Shown here in pieces: positions 52,291-61,142 of a stretch of DNA of 64,000 nucleotides. Each line of letters opens with the position of its first letter. The first letter of the stretch is position 1. A model generated the notes under the pieces. That model saw only the letters and a program-made list of their open reading frames with translations. It searched no databases and had not been told where the DNA came from. This stretch comes from Candidatus Dependentiae bacterium (GTDB lineage: Bacteria; Babelota; Babeliae; Babelales; UBA12411): the NCBI GenBank assembly GCA_003511165.1, contig DOJW01000009.1, forward strand, positions 17,227 through 81,226. Direction: 5' to 3'. Position numbers and translations under genes: made by a program.

Positions 52291-52484
52291 GAGCTCGCAG
52301 GTTGCGATACATTTTTGTTAAAACAAAAACACTCTCCGCGGGCAGATCAAAACTAAATTACCGTCCCTAGTGGTTTTTTAAAAAATATAATTTTTGAGTT
52401 AATTGTATCGAGGGACAAGTTTTTAAATTATTGCGTTAACTATTTTCAATTTTTAAATTGAAGTAGTTGGCGCAATTTTTTTTT
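52291..52484 (+). ncRNA. Structured RNA or leader ending in a terminator hairpin
   Basis: No ORF, but several complementary segments: GCTCGC (52293-52298) with GCGGGC (52338-52343), enclosing TTTTTGTT/AACAAAAA; CGATACA (52305-52311) with TGTATCG (52404-52410); GTCCCT (52363-52368) with AGGGAC (52411-52416). It ends in a long hairpin TTGCG..CGCAA (52431-52475) and a T9 run, directly before the ribosome site of the deacetylase gene. Either a small RNA or an attenuating leader. Family not recognised. Confidence 0.45.
52431..52484 (+). terminator. Hairpin terminator or attenuator before the deacetylase gene
   Basis: Arms TTGCGTTAACTA and TAGTTGGCGCAA with an inner TTCAATTT/AAATTGAA stem, then TTTTTTTTT. 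Only 12 bp before the start codon at 52497, unusual for a simple terminator. Confidence 0.65.
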
Positions 52485-52496
52485 AAAGGAGTTTAG

Positions 52497-53255
52497 ATGA
52501 AAATTAGATTGTTTGTCTTAATTATAATGTTCTATAGTACAAATTTAGCGTGTCTAAATAAAACGGTTTTAGAGCAGCTTGCGATAAAGAAACCAACTGA
52601 GTGGTCTGAAACCGTTAAAGGTGTAAAGAAATTTTTGAATACTAACAAAAAAGTTGTAGCTTTAACTTTGGATGCATGTGGTTCTGCAGGCGATAGCTTA
52701 GATAATCGAATTGTTGATTTTTTAATTAGCAAAAAAATACCTGTTACATTTTTTATTACGACTAAATGGATTTTAAAACACCCTGAGCATTTTAAACGAT
52801 TACAGCAATATCCATTTTTCGATTTTCAAAATCACGGCTCACTCCATAGACCTTGCTCAATAAATGGAAATTCCGTGTACGGTATAAAAGGTACTGAAAA
52901 TATAGAAGAAATAATTGAAGAAGTAGAAGATTCGGCCGTTATGCTTGAGAAATTAATTGGTCATAAACCTAAATTTTATCGATCAGGAACTGCGTTTTAT
53001 GATGATGTTGCTGTTGAAGTTGTGAATGAATTAGGGTATGAAGTTGTAGGTTTTGATGTTCTTGGTGATAGGGGGGCAACTTTTTCAAAACAAGAAGTAA
53101 TTGCTGCATTTTCTACCGCTAAAGTAGGTTCTATAATAATTGCCCACGCAAACCGTCCGGAAAGAGATTCTGGGGAAGGTATTCCTGAAGCGATTGAGAA
53201 TTTAATAAATTCGGGCTTTAGTTTTGTTAAGCTTAGCGATTATGAATTATGCTAA
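52497..53255 (+). CDS. Secreted polysaccharide deacetylase (NodB family)
   Basis: 252 residues, signal peptide MKIRLFVLIIMFYSTNLA, AAAGGAG before the ATG. NodB motifs in order: TLDACGSAGD (motif 1), NHGSLHRPC (HxxxH zinc motif), YRSGTAFYDD (motif 3), FDVLGDRG (motif 4), IIAHANRP (motif 5). Removes acetyl groups from a carbohydrate such as peptidoglycan or chitin in the envelope or outside. Next to a GH3 hexosaminidase, so the two may act on the same polymer. Confidence 0.88.
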   Translation: MKIRLFVLIIMFYSTNLACLNKTVLEQLAIKKPTEWSETVKGVKKFLNTNKKVVALTLDACGSAGDSLDNRIVDFLISKKIPVTFFITTKWILKHPEHFKRLQQYPFFDFQNHGSLHRPCSINGNSVYGIKGTENIEEIIEEVEDSAVMLEKLIGHKPKFYRSGTAFYDDVAVEVVNELGYEVVGFDVLGDRGATFSKQEVIAAFSTAKVGSIIIAHANRPERDSGEGIPEAIENLINSGFSFVKLSDYELC

Positions 53256-53306
53256 ATAAATGGTTTATAGAATTCTTGTGGTATTTTTTTATTTAAGGAA
53301 TTTTAG

Positions 53307-54998
53307 ATGAAAAAGTTTATTTGGATTTTTTCTTTTTTGGTAATTTCTTTAATTGTTTATAATCGATTTTTTTATATTGATACACAGTCGCCGCAAATTA
53401 TTTTACAGACAATGACGCTTCGTGAAAAAATTGGGCAACTTTTTATGACTAGCGCTATTTCTTATCCTGCAGAAAATCCATTTGATAAGGTCACAATTGA
53501 AAGATTGATTAAGGAATATAATATAGGAGGTATAATGTTTTTTTCTGGAACTCCTGTAAGTCAGATTAAAATTTCAAATTATTACCAATCTATTTCTAAA
53601 ATTCCACTTTTATATGCTCAAGATTGTGAATGGGGACCATCAATGAGACTGATAAATGTAATTAAATTCCCTAAAAATTTTACACTTGGTGCGCTGCGGG
53701 ATAATAGTTTGATTTATAAAATGGGTATGGAAATAGGACGACAATGCAAGTTGCTTGGAGTTAAGCTCAATTTCGCGCCAGATGTTGATGTGAACAATAA
53801 TCCTCAAAATCCGGTCATTGGTATTCGTTCTTTTGGTGAAGATCCTATTGTAGTTGTGGCTAAAGCATATGAGTATATTCAAGGTATGTTGCAGTACGGA
53901 GTTATGGCTTGTATAAAACATTTTCCAGGTCATGGAAATGTTGTGTTAGATTCGCATTTAGATCTTCCAACTGTTTTTTCTTCATACAATGAGATTCAAA
54001 ATATGGAGCTTTATACTTTTCGAGAACTTTTCAAAAAAAATGTTTTTTCTGTTATGACAGCACATTTGCATATTCCAGCTCTTGATTCAAATTCAAATTT
54101 GCCAACATCTCTTTCTCCGTTAATCGTTACCGATTTGTTGCAAAATCAAATGGGATTTAAGGGATTGATTATAACAGATGGACTTAGAATGGGTGGTATT
54201 AGGAAAACGTTTAATGCGGGTGAAACTGCTGTTAGAGCATTTTTAGCAGGTAATGATATTTTGCTTTTTTGCGATTTATTGAATCGTTTTGGCGAGCCGC
54301 CGCATCTAGATGAAAATATTGCAGATATAAAGCAAGGGGTAGATGCGATCGAAGTTGCTGTGAAAAATGGAACAATTGCAGAATCAGAAATTGATAGAAG
54401 AGTGCTTAAAATATTGTCTGCAAAACAATCTATTGGGCTTTTCAAAAATAGATTTGTCGACGAAAATATTCGGCCGGAAGAGTTTTACTCTCAAGGTGCC
54501 ATGAAATTGAAACAGGATATTTTTGATAATGCTGTTACTTTGGTTAAAAATGAAAATCAAATGTTACCGTTTATCGCTGCAAAAGATAATTTAGTAGCAT
54601 TTATTTCTTTGGGTTTGAAGCCTGGTAGCGAATCTATTTTATTTAAAAATTTAAATGAAAAAATGGTTTTATCAGATGTTCGAAATAGCGATACAGTGAT
54701 AGTTGCTCTTTATGGATTAAATAATATATTTACCGATAATTTTGGTGTTCGAGAAGAAGTTTCAAAATTTATAGAATCTTTACATAGAGAAAATAAAAAA
54801 GTAATTTTGATTCTATTTGGGATCCCTTATGCATTGAAATTTTTTGGCAAAGAAGATGCGATTTTAGTCGCTTATGAACAGGAAGTAGAAGCGGAAATTG
54901 CAGCTGCAAAAGTGATTTTTGGAGAAATTGCACCAAAAGGTAAATTGCCAGTTACAGCATCAAAAGAGTTTGGAATGGGAATCGGTTTAAGTTTTTAA
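53307..54998 (+). CDS. GH3 beta-N-acetylhexosaminidase, NagZ-like, membrane-anchored
   Basis: 563 residues. N-terminal hydrophobic segment (MKKFIWIFSFLVISLIVY) as signal or anchor. GH3 barrel with KHFPGHG (NagZ His loop), DSHLDLP, and the nucleophile Asp in LIITDGLRMGGI. A C-terminal GH3 second domain follows (about 410-563), which short NagZ enzymes lack. Would cleave beta-GlcNAc linkages, probably of peptidoglycan. Follows the deacetylase by 51 bp and precedes a membrane protein by 17 bp. Confidence 0.9.
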   Translation: MKKFIWIFSFLVISLIVYNRFFYIDTQSPQIILQTMTLREKIGQLFMTSAISYPAENPFDKVTIERLIKEYNIGGIMFFSGTPVSQIKISNYYQSISKIPLLYAQDCEWGPSMRLINVIKFPKNFTLGALRDNSLIYKMGMEIGRQCKLLGVKLNFAPDVDVNNNPQNPVIGIRSFGEDPIVVVAKAYEYIQGMLQYGVMACIKHFPGHGNVVLDSHLDLPTVFSSYNEIQNMELYTFRELFKKNVFSVMTAHLHIPALDSNSNLPTSLSPLIVTDLLQNQMGFKGLIITDGLRMGGIRKTFNAGETAVRAFLAGNDILLFCDLLNRFGEPPHLDENIADIKQGVDAIEVAVKNGTIAESEIDRRVLKILSAKQSIGLFKNRFVDENIRPEEFYSQGAMKLKQDIFDNAVTLVKNENQMLPFIAAKDNLVAFISLGLKPGSESILFKNLNEKMVLSDVRNSDTVIVALYGLNNIFTDNFGVREEVSKFIESLHRENKKVILILFGIPYALKFFGKEDAILVAYEQEVEAEIAAAKVIFGEIAPKGKLPVTASKEFGMGIGLSF

Positions 54999-55015
54999 AA
55001 AGGAGATTTTTTATT

Positions 55016-55828
55016 ATGTTTTATTATATTTATTCAGAGTTAAAACAAGGTTTTAAACTTGCAAGTCAAAGTCTTGAAATGAGTCTTAAAAATTGGAAAA
55101 AAGTAACAACTTTTAATATGGCTTTAATTTTTGCTTTTTTGGTGGTGGTTGCAATTTTTTTCTTGTTTTTTAAAGTTTTATCATTTGTGATTGATATTGA
55201 AAAAATAGAATTTATCTTATCAGGAATTATATTACTTATTTGTATTGTTTATTTTGTTGCAGAGTTGATTTTTTCCAAAAAGTTAGATGATGGGGAAAAG
55301 AACTTTTCTACGTTGGACGTTTTTGAATTGACTATAAAATTGTGTAAAAATAAAGAATTTTGGAAGTTAATGTTAATTATGATACTTGTAATCCTTAGCA
55401 GTGCGGGATTGCATATTTTAATGCAAAATACAAGTGTTATTTTTCCGAGGTTTTTGCTTTTTACTTTAATCATAACGGTATTATTTTTTTTAATAATAAA
55501 TTTTTTTGCACTAAATTTTATTGCAAATTATTCTTTTCCTTATAAAAAATCTTTAGTCAGAGGCTGCATTGCTTTTAAAAAGAATTTGATTAAATTCTTA
55601 GGCATTTTAAGTTTTGTCTTTGTATTTTTATTTTGTTTAATTTTTTTAGGAACAATTTTATTTACTTTAGGATCATTATTAGTTCCTTCTGGTAAAGATC
55701 TGGTTAAAATGCTTGCTTTTAGTTTGATACCGATTGCTGCTATTTTTTTATTTGTGATTTCTTTTATTATTTTGGGTGCCAAATATATTCTTGTAATAAA
55801 AATTTGCAAATCAGTTGATACAGAATAA
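55016..55828 (+). CDS. Six-helix membrane protein of unknown function
   Basis: 270 residues with about six hydrophobic segments (near 35-60, 65-85, 118-137, 142-168, 192-220, 235-262) and charged loops. AAGGAG before the ATG. No family recognised. The overall look recalls bacterial glycerophosphoryl-diester-type membrane regions or DUF-type six-TM proteins, without specific motifs. It closes the deacetylase-GH3 unit and is followed by a strong terminator. Confidence 0.6.
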   Translation: MFYYIYSELKQGFKLASQSLEMSLKNWKKVTTFNMALIFAFLVVVAIFFLFFKVLSFVIDIEKIEFILSGIILLICIVYFVAELIFSKKLDDGEKNFSTLDVFELTIKLCKNKEFWKLMLIMILVILSSAGLHILMQNTSVIFPRFLLFTLIITVLFFLIINFFALNFIANYSFPYKKSLVRGCIAFKKNLIKFLGILSFVFVFLFCLIFLGTILFTLGSLLVPSGKDLVKMLAFSLIPIAAIFLFVISFIILGAKYILVIKICKSVDTE

Positions 55829-55843
55829 TTGTTAAATTTATTG

Positions 55844-55880
55844 AAAAAGACACGGTTTTTGGCCGTGTCTTTTTTTTTTG
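55844..55880 (+). terminator. Rho-independent terminator
   Basis: Stem AAAAAGACACGG / CCGTGTCTTTTT with a long T-run; ends the deacetylase-GH3-membrane protein unit. Confidence 0.92.
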
Positions 55881-55944
55881 ACTTTTTTACTCTACTCTTA
55901 ACAAATAGGTTAAATAAAAATTTAAAAGACTTTAGTAGGATTTT

Positions 55945-56532
55945 ATGGAAAATCGAGATTTGATTTGGTTCAAAGAAATTCTTAAAAATCAGCAATTTGT
56001 TGAAAGGTTAAAGAAAATCAAATTGGTTATTACCGATGTTGACGGATGTTTGACCGATAACAAAATTTATATGCTTGCAAGAGGCGAAGAGGTTAAATGT
56101 TACAATGTTTCAGATGGTCTTGCTACTAAAAGAGCTTCAACAAATAATCTTTTGAAAATTGCATTATTGTCTGGGAAAAATGGAAAATCGGTTGAGCTTC
56201 GTGCTAAAAATCTTGGAATTCCACAAGATCTTATTTATTTGGGATATGAGCTTAATAAACTTGAAATGGTAAAAAAAATACAAGAAGAACAAAATGTGTC
56301 CAAAGAAGAAACTTTATATTTTGGCGATGATGTACCAGATATAAGTGCCAAAGATGGTGTTTCGCTTTTTATTTCACCTTCAAATGTGATGTTTTACATT
56401 AGACCTCATGCAGATTTGATAATTCCAAAAGAAGGTGGAAGCGGTGCTTTTAGATTGCTTTTGGACCTTGTTTTGTTTGTACAGAAAAAGCATTTTGCAC
56501 AAAATTTAATCGAAGATATTTTAGAGAGCTAA
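55945..56532 (+). CDS. kdsC: 3-deoxy-D-manno-octulosonate 8-phosphate phosphatase
   Basis: Removes phosphate from KDO-8-P in LPS core synthesis. 195 residues, C0-cap HAD: motif I LVITDVDGCLTDNKIY, motif II LLSGKNGKS, motif IV YFGDDVPD, and YLGYELNKLEMVKK in the family style. Presence implies KDO-containing LPS. Next gene lptC is 7 bp away. Confidence 0.93.
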   Translation: MENRDLIWFKEILKNQQFVERLKKIKLVITDVDGCLTDNKIYMLARGEEVKCYNVSDGLATKRASTNNLLKIALLSGKNGKSVELRAKNLGIPQDLIYLGYELNKLEMVKKIQEEQNVSKEETLYFGDDVPDISAKDGVSLFISPSNVMFYIRPHADLIIPKEGGSGAFRLLLDLVLFVQKKHFAQNLIEDILES

Positions 56533-56539
56533 TTTAAAA

Positions 56540-57097
56540 ATGAAAAAATATATTATCTTTTTACCTGTTTTTATTTTATTAATTTTTGCTTTTGTGAAAT
56601 ACAGATCAATAAATAAAAGTAATGAAATTATTCAAAATAAACAGCAAGAAGTTAATGAGGTTGTTGTAACAGCTAAAGATATTTCTCTAAAAGAGTTAAA
56701 TCCACAATCTTTAAAAGGGTGGCAGATAAATTCTAAGAGTGCGCAATTTTATAAAAATCAAAATGAGATCGTTTGCAAAAGCGTTGCATGCAATTTGCTT
56801 ACAAAAGATGATCAAGCAGCTTTTTTAAATTCTGATAAAACTGTGATTAACTCCAAGACTAAAGATATTTTTATGCAGGGAAATATTAATGGTAGCTTCA
56901 ATGGTATATCACTTTTGGGTGAAACATTTAGCTATAAATTTGATAAACATATTATTTCCAGCAAATCTGATGTAACGCTGAATCATTCTAATTTTCAGTT
57001 GAAATCAAAAGAAACTTTTATAGATTTAAAAAACAAGAAAATTGTTTTATCTGGAAAAGTTGAGACTAGTTTCAGCATGCTCGGCAAGCAACGATAG
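56540..57097 (+). CDS. lptC: LPS export protein LptC
   Basis: 185 residues: one N-terminal membrane anchor (MKKYIIFLPVFILLIFAFV) and a periplasmic beta-jellyroll with repeated strands (WQINSKSAQFYKNQNEIV, KDIFMQGNI, KSKETFIDLKNKKIVLSGKV), as in LptC. Bridges LptFG and LptA in LPS transport. The pairing with kdsC is the classical one. Overlaps convergent comF by 26 bp. Confidence 0.88.
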   Translation: MKKYIIFLPVFILLIFAFVKYRSINKSNEIIQNKQQEVNEVVVTAKDISLKELNPQSLKGWQINSKSAQFYKNQNEIVCKSVACNLLTKDDQAAFLNSDKTVINSKTKDIFMQGNINGSFNGISLLGETFSYKFDKHIISSKSDVTLNHSNFQLKSKETFIDLKNKKIVLSGKVETSFSMLGKQR

Positions 57098-57743
57098 CCA
57101 TAACGTTTTCAGGTTTAAGAGGCAAGATAACTTTCGCGGCGCTTTTAAGTGTCGAACCACTAGTGCAAAGATCATCTACAAGCAGTATCTTTTTATCTTT
57201 TATCAATTCATTTGGATTTTTAAAAAAGAAATTTTTAATCGTGAATGCATTTTTGACGTTCTCTTCTTTTCGGTCGCCTGAAAGTGTTGATTGGAAAAAT
57301 GTTTTCTTTTTGCGTTTCAAAAGCTTAAGCATTGGAATTTTTAAATTCCGGCTTAACTCTTTTGCGATTAATTGTGATTGATTAAATCCTCTTTTGGAAA
57401 ATCGCGTCCAGTGGAGAGGGACAGGTACGATAAAATCAAATTCAAAATTTTTTACAGTGCTGAATTCTAAGATAAGTTTTGCAAGTTGTTTGCTTGCTAT
57501 AACATCATCATAATGTTTTTTTAAAACTAATTTCTTTACTGGAGGGTTATAAGCAGCAGCCGCAAGAACGCGGAGTGAATGTTTTTCTGTAATTTTAAGA
57601 TTTATAGAGGTTACGTATTGGACAGATTTTTTGCATTCGCTGCAAAAAATAGAATCATGCAATATTGGTACATTGCATTCAGCGCAAAATTTGGGATAAA
57701 AAACATTTAAGATATTAAAGTTTTGTAAAAAGTTTTTGAGCAT
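57072..57743 (-). CDS. comF: ComF-family phosphoribosyltransferase-like protein
   Basis: 223 residues. N-terminal zinc ribbon CAECNVPILHDSIFCSEC, then the type I PRTase core with VPLHWTRFSKRGFNQSQLIA and the PRPP loop LLVDDLCTSGSTLKSA. ComF is linked to DNA uptake in competent bacteria. With dprA at 40520 it supports possible natural transformation. Last in the pheT-lspA-comF unit. Confidence 0.92.
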   Translation of the reverse strand: MLKNFLQNFNILNVFYPKFCAECNVPILHDSIFCSECKKSVQYVTSINLKITEKHSLRVLAAAAYNPPVKKLVLKKHYDDVIASKQLAKLILEFSTVKNFEFDFIVPVPLHWTRFSKRGFNQSQLIAKELSRNLKIPMLKLLKRKKKTFFQSTLSGDRKEENVKNAFTIKNFFFKNPNELIKDKKILLVDDLCTSGSTLKSAAKVILPLKPENVMAIVACRAC

Positions 57744-57746
57744 TTG

Positions 57747-58235
57747 TTAACCGGCATTGCAAGCCAAAATTATAGATAAAATTATGTTAATGAAACCGCC
57801 AAAGATAATGCTAATCAAAAAGTGTCCAGATGCTTTTGGCAGTTCTTCTATTTTTTTGAAAATATCGATTAATAAAATTATTGGCTGGAAAAGTATTAAT
57901 AAAAAGTATATTAAAAATCCAAGAATTATTAGTTTCCAATTAGCAAGTGCAAAAGGAAATCCTGCGAAAGCGATTATAATACTTATTGTTTTTAAAACGA
58001 TTAAAACAGAGATGTGTTTTTCGCCTAATATTTCGCTAGCTTTTTCTAAAATTATAAAAATAAAGAAAAAGAATATGACGGTTGAAAAATAGAAAAAGTT
58101 TTCAGAAAAATGATTGATTAATCTGCCCACTAAAATTATCGGAATTCCAAGTAAAGAGGCTAAAATGCCGCTACCAAAATGTTCACCCATGTAGTTTAGG
58201 GTTGCTATTTTATAGCAAATATTTTTAAGACTCAT
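57747..58235 (-). CDS. Diverged PgpA-like membrane protein
   Basis: 162 residues, about five hydrophobic segments. GSGILASLLGIPI, EILGEKHISVLIVL, LILFQPIILLIDIFKK and ASGHFLISIIFGGF line up in order with phosphatidylglycerophosphatase A. The PgpA catalytic acids are missing: the WDE region reads LKT and the DD pair reads II. If related, it has lost the phosphatase chemistry. It overlaps lspA by 11 bp and precedes comF by 3 bp. Assignment tentative. Confidence 0.5.
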   Translation of the reverse strand: MSLKNICYKIATLNYMGEHFGSGILASLLGIPIILVGRLINHFSENFFYFSTVIFFFFIFIILEKASEILGEKHISVLIVLKTISIIIAFAGFPFALANWKLIILGFLIYFLLILFQPIILLIDIFKKIEELPKASGHFLISIIFGGFINIILSIILACNAG

Positions 58236-58701
58236 TTTTAAATCCTTCTTTTAGCTCTCGTGCAAAGATTATAAATAATCCAACAAATATAAATGTATCA
58301 GCGAGGTTAAATGTTGGCCAGTGGTATGTCTTTACGTATGTATCTATAAAATCTATAACTCCATGGTGAACAAATCGATCTAAAATATTTGAAAGAGCTC
58401 CTGCTAATACTAAAATTTCAGGAGTTATATCAAAGTTTTTTTTATATCTCCAAAATAGGTAGGTTGCAAAAAATATTGATATCAAAATTATGATTGAAGA
58501 AACGATTAAAAATAGGACTGTTGAATTTGAATTAAAAGTTCCAAAAACTATTCCGCGATTAAAAATTAGACTTAAGTTTAATCCGGGGAATATGTTTATT
58601 GAATTGTTAATAAGATTTTTAATCGCCCAAAGTTTGGAAATTTGGTCTATTAAAAAAACGGAAGTAAATAAAGACAAATATAAAAAAAACTTTTTTTTCA
58701 T
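58225..58701 (-). CDS. lspA: Lipoprotein signal peptidase II
   Basis: Inner-membrane aspartyl protease that cleaves lipoprotein signal peptides before the lipid-bearing Cys. 158 residues, four membrane segments, catalytic Asp residues in GALSNILDRF and FNLADTFIF. The N-terminal FLIDQISKLWA is typical. AAGGAAAC before the ATG. Presence confirms the cell processes lipoproteins, relevant to the adenylate kinase with a lipobox at 9507-10289. Confidence 0.95.
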   Translation of the reverse strand: MKKKFFLYLSLFTSVFLIDQISKLWAIKNLINNSINIFPGLNLSLIFNRGIVFGTFNSNSTVLFLIVSSIIILISIFFATYLFWRYKKNFDITPEILVLAGALSNILDRFVHHGVIDFIDTYVKTYHWPTFNLADTFIFVGLFIIFARELKEGFKNES

Positions 58702-58711
58702 CAGTTTCCTT

Positions 58712-61057
58712 TTAGCGTAAGTTTAATCCTTTTTGTTCCATTAATTTAATGGCTTTTTGTCGCACCGCTTCAATTTCTTCTTTTTCTAAAGTTTTTTCGG
58801 AACTGTTTAGTAGTATTCTAAAAGCAAGCGCTTTTTTATCCAGCCAATCTGATTTTTCAAAGAAATCGATAAGTTTTACATCAGTGACTAGAGGATCTAT
58901 TTCTTTTAAGGATTTTTCAATTTCACCTGCAGATATGGTAACTGGAACTATAAAACTTAAGTCGAAAGATGATTCTTGAAATTTTGAAAGGGGCGAATAT
59001 TTTATTTCTTTAGATTGAGTTGTTAATAAAAAGTCACCGTCGATTTCAAAAATAAACGCTTCACTTTGTGGAATTGTTTCTAAATTGGCTAAAACCATCT
59101 TATCAGCCATTCCTGCAAATCCGATTACTTTATTTTCATAATGGATTTCTGCTGTTATGTTTGGATTTAGGGCAAAAATATTTTGAGATGATTTTTGCCA
59201 TGAAACTGTTAAGCCTAAAATTTCAAACATTTTGCTAAGTTGATATTTGAATTCGTAGAAGTCGACCGGTTCTTTTTTGTGAAAGAATATTCCAGCAAGT
59301 TTTTTTTGTTCTATTGGAGCATTTTGATTATCTATTTTCCACGTTCTACCAAATTCGAAAAAATAAAGTTTGTTTTCTATTAAAATATTTTCTTTTATGT
59401 TTTTTAGTAGATGTGGTATCAGCGTGGTAACTAGTCGTTTGTTATTTTCAGAAACGGGATTTAAAACTTCTACCGTTTTTACTTTTTCTGATGGGTTAAA
59501 TTTGATTTGTGATAAGAACTCTTCATCAAACATTGCATAGTTTTGTTGTTCGATCATGTTTGCGCTGCTAGATAAATAGTTTTTGATTTTTCGTAGTTTT
59601 AGAAGTGGTGTTAAATCGTATTTGTTTCTAAAAAAGATAGGTTGGGTAGGTGTAATTTTTTCGAAACCATAAAAGCGAACAACTTCTTCTAAAATATCTT
59701 CTTTTTCTTTTATATCTTTGGCAGCTCTAAATGATGGAACTTCAATTTGATATAAATCATTTTTGATTTCTATTTTAAAACCTATTTTTTCTAAGTTTTT
59801 AATTACCAACTCTTTGCTGATGCTAAATCCAGATTTGTCTTCTAAATATTGATGAGATAGGGAAATAATTTTCTTTTCTAAAGGTTTACCAACGACAATC
59901 ACAGGATCGGTTGCTTCATATTTTAAATTTATCTGTTTTGCTAATTTTAAAAATCTTAAAGTTGCTGCAGTTATTTGATTAGGATCTAAAGTTTTTTCAA
60001 ATCTTGCAGAGCTATCAGTTCTTATTTTATGTCGAACTGCAGTTTTACGAATTGTGGCTGCTTCAAAGTGGGCTGATTCTAAAAATATAGAATTTGTTTC
60101 TTTACAAATTGAGGCATATTCTCCGCCCATAACGCCAGCAAGAGCCATTGCTTTTTCACTGTTTGCGATAACAAGATCTTCACTTGTTAATGTTAATTTA
60201 TTTTCATCGAGCAATTTTAGAGTTTCGCCATTTTTTGCCATGCGAATTATAATTTTTTTGCCTAATATTTTAGAACTATCAAAAGCATGCATAGGTTGTG
60301 ACCAGTCAAGCATTACATAATTGGTTAAGTCGATTATTGAATTAATTGGTTTTGTTCCAACTTTTAGTAAACGACTTGCCAAAAATAAATTGGAAGGTTT
60401 GTTTTCGATCTGTTTTATATGAAGTCCTGAAAGTCTATTGCAAGCTTTTGTTGCTTTGTTTTCGATAGATATTGTGCTATGAGCGTGATCGTCGAATTGT
60501 TCGATTTTATGTTTTTCTAAAAGCTTATTTTCGTCATGGATAAATTCTAAATCTAAAAATGCTGCGATTTCTCGTGCGAATCCTCTATGTCCCCACATGT
60601 CTGGACGGTGAGTTATTGATTTATTATCCACTTCTAAAATTATATCTTCTGTTTCTATTTCTTTTTTCCAATTTTTTATTATTTCTTTATCCGTTGCATC
60701 GAAAGCAGGAAGGTAACCATCGCGCTCTGCAGATAAATCTTTGAATGTTGCAAAATCATTTGTTTTTAAATTAATAAGGAAAAAGCAGTTTTGATGGTTT
60801 GATGTATTATGGCATGGACTGAATTTGTTGAGATTGATTGAGATTTCTTTTTTTAAATTAGCAGCAAGGAGGGTAACTTTTTGATTATCGATAGACTTTA
60901 TAGTAGCGGCTTCTAAATCTGATAAATCAATTGACAGGTGATGAAAGTTTTCTATTTCTGCCGTTTTTTGATTGAATTGTTCAATCAATTTTTTGATATC
61001 ATTTTTTTTCCAATCAGAATTGATATGATCAAAAATCCAAGAGATAGAAACTTTCAT
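58712..61057 (-). CDS. pheT: Phenylalanine--tRNA ligase beta subunit
   Basis: 781 residues: N-terminal MKVSISWIFDHI, B1-B5 domains with VDNKSITHRPDMWGHRGFAREIA, the catalytic-like core, and the C-terminal FDX-ACB domain (KFQESSFDLSFIVP). The EMAP-like tRNA-binding domain found in longer bacterial PheT looks reduced but the length is near normal. pheS is not adjacent and lies outside the window. First gene of the unit pheT-lspA-PgpA-like-comF. Confidence 0.96.
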   Translation of the reverse strand: MKVSISWIFDHINSDWKKNDIKKLIEQFNQKTAEIENFHHLSIDLSDLEAATIKSIDNQKVTLLAANLKKEISINLNKFSPCHNTSNHQNCFFLINLKTNDFATFKDLSAERDGYLPAFDATDKEIIKNWKKEIETEDIILEVDNKSITHRPDMWGHRGFAREIAAFLDLEFIHDENKLLEKHKIEQFDDHAHSTISIENKATKACNRLSGLHIKQIENKPSNLFLASRLLKVGTKPINSIIDLTNYVMLDWSQPMHAFDSSKILGKKIIIRMAKNGETLKLLDENKLTLTSEDLVIANSEKAMALAGVMGGEYASICKETNSIFLESAHFEAATIRKTAVRHKIRTDSSARFEKTLDPNQITAATLRFLKLAKQINLKYEATDPVIVVGKPLEKKIISLSHQYLEDKSGFSISKELVIKNLEKIGFKIEIKNDLYQIEVPSFRAAKDIKEKEDILEEVVRFYGFEKITPTQPIFFRNKYDLTPLLKLRKIKNYLSSSANMIEQQNYAMFDEEFLSQIKFNPSEKVKTVEVLNPVSENNKRLVTTLIPHLLKNIKENILIENKLYFFEFGRTWKIDNQNAPIEQKKLAGIFFHKKEPVDFYEFKYQLSKMFEILGLTVSWQKSSQNIFALNPNITAEIHYENKVIGFAGMADKMVLANLETIPQSEAFIFEIDGDFLLTTQSKEIKYSPLSKFQESSFDLSFIVPVTISAGEIEKSLKEIDPLVTDVKLIDFFEKSDWLDKKALAFRILLNSSEKTLEKEEIEAVRQKAIKLMEQKGLNLR

Positions 61058-61142
61058 GATTTTCTCACCATTTTTTTATAAAAATTTAAACAATATTTTT
61101 ATTACAAGTTACAATTAAAAATGCCCCAAAATAGCTGTATCG

